The position numbers were made by a program, and so were the translations under genes. Source: Bacteroidota bacterium (GTDB taxonomy: Bacteria > Bacteroidota > Bacteroidia > CAILMK01 > JACPUW01). From it: a stretch of 64,000 nt of DNA. Below are positions 63,607 to 64,000 of the stretch, piece after piece. The notes beneath the pieces are model-generated. The model made no database searches. It was not told the origin of the DNA and worked only from the letters and a program-made list of their open reading frames with translations. Position 1 is the stretch's first letter, and each line of letters starts with the position of its first letter. Location of the stretch: assembly GCA_016192035.1 (NCBI GenBank), contig JACPUW010000026.1, positions 1-64,000 on the forward strand, written 5' to 3'.

Positions 63607-64000
63607 ATGCCTGAATTTCATACCCTTGTAGTTAAAGACCTGGTCAATGAAACCAGCGATGCCGTATCGGTACACTTTGACATACCACTTGACATACAGG
63701 ACAAATACCGCTACAAGCCCGGACAATACCTTACCCTGAAGCTTACCCTTGATGGCGAGGAGCTGCGGAGGGCCTATTCGCTGTGCAGCAGTCCCTATGT
63801 GGATTCTACACCGGCCATTGCCGTAAAAAAGGTGGCCGGTGGGCGCATGTCAAACTACATCAACGAACAGCTAAGGATAGGCGATAAGGTGGAGGTAATG
63901 ACCCCTTTAGGAAATTTCACCACCGAGCTTAACGAGTTTTACTCCAGGCACTTTGTATTATTTGCCGGGGGCAGCGGCATTACCCCCATCTTCTCCATAA
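63607..64000 (+). CDS. Ferredoxin-NADP reductase-like (PaaE/Hmp-type) flavoprotein, 3' truncated by window edge
   Basis: Only the first 131 codons are in the window. Starting at MPEFHTLVVKDLVNET, the sequence has the FAD-binding motif YKPGQYLTLKL ... RAYSLCSSP (flavin isoalloxazine/phosphate binding), VKKVAGGRMSNYI, LGNF, and the start of the NAD(P)-binding domain VLFAGGSGITPIFSI. A C-terminal 2Fe-2S domain, as in PaaE-type reductases, would be off the edge. Electron-donor role and partner cannot be assigned from the visible part. Its location after suf and the bacilliredoxin is suggestive of redox functions. Confidence 0.88.
   Translation, partial: MPEFHTLVVKDLVNETSDAVSVHFDIPLDIQDKYRYKPGQYLTLKLTLDGEELRRAYSLCSSPYVDSTPAIAVKKVAGGRMSNYINEQLRIGDKVEVMTPLGNFTTELNEFYSRHFVLFAGGSGITPIFSI

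Noticed and set aside
1..64000. CRISPR arrays, rRNA, tRNA genes, insertion sequences
   Set aside because: Read for direct repeats with unique spacers, conserved rRNA/tRNA segments and transposase motifs; none seen apart from the Rpn-like fragment at the left edge.

Overview
The window is chromosomal DNA of a gliding or T9SS-bearing member of the Bacteroidota, probably a Flavobacteriales/Cytophagales-like environmental lineage; I cannot name a genus. The evidence is direct. At least five large secreted proteins end in a type A type-IX-secretion sorting domain and one ends in the type B (gliding-associated) C-terminal domain. There is a PorP/SprF-like outer-membrane protein, a DUF3098 gene between ftsX and uppP, a TonB receptor with a carboxypeptidase-regulatory N-domain, and several TAnnTTTG-type -7 promoter boxes. 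Ordinary Shine-Dalgarno sequences are largely absent. I see no rRNA, tRNA, CRISPR array or complete insertion sequence.

Layout. 1-4163 (minus strand): the edge of an Rpn-like nuclease gene, a small lipoprotein, then the tightly packed ftsX-DUF3098-uppP-truB-ribF group (cell division, undecaprenyl phosphate recycling, tRNA modification, flavin synthesis). 4305-7052 (minus): a cysteine-rich exported protein followed by a TonB receptor, a likely metal-related pair. 7168-12619 (plus): a DUF4199 membrane protein coupled to a DSD1-type PLP enzyme, an S41 C-terminal processing protease (Prc), and a secreted protein of unknown function. 12661-18438 (minus): a giant GEVED/PKD/CUB/DUF5011 T9SS substrate. 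18785-21654 (plus): hisS overlapping hutH. 21635-23332 (minus): a lipoprotein gene directly upstream of lgt. 23920-27843 (minus): a second giant T9SS substrate with strikingly mosaic base composition. 28090-32183 (minus): rhomboid protease, SirB1-like protein, topA. 32251-37774 (minus): three M43-family metalloproteases in tandem.

37872-41352: a dicarboxylate symporter gene on the minus strand, diverging from a CNNM/CorC protein and an RsmI-like methyltransferase on the plus strand. 41324-46268 (minus): an M4-family metallopeptidase homologue with a substituted catalytic histidine, a secreted unknown and a thioesterase. 46365-46844 (minus): a DUF6438 lipoprotein. 46947-52661 (minus): a compact operon of a TetR regulator, a LolA-like carrier, two MacB/LolC-type permeases, a LolD-like ATPase and an outer-membrane beta-barrel, with a recognisable TetR operator over its promoter. 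52797-57100 (minus): a type B T9SS adhesin-like protein and an unusual PorP-TPR-SPOR-SPOR fusion. 57462-64000 (plus): sufBCDSE-sufT, a bacilliredoxin and the start of a ferredoxin reductase.

How it fits together. Much of the window is about the cell envelope: building it (ftsX, uppP, lgt), exporting across it (the Lol-like ABC system, T9SS substrates and PorP fusion) and proteolysis in or outside it (Prc, rhomboid, three M43 proteases, the M4 homologue). The best candidates for something undescribed are the PorP-SPOR fusion paired with its type B partner, the self-contained TetR-regulated Lol-like export operon, the catalytically altered M4 protein and the mosaic giant protein.
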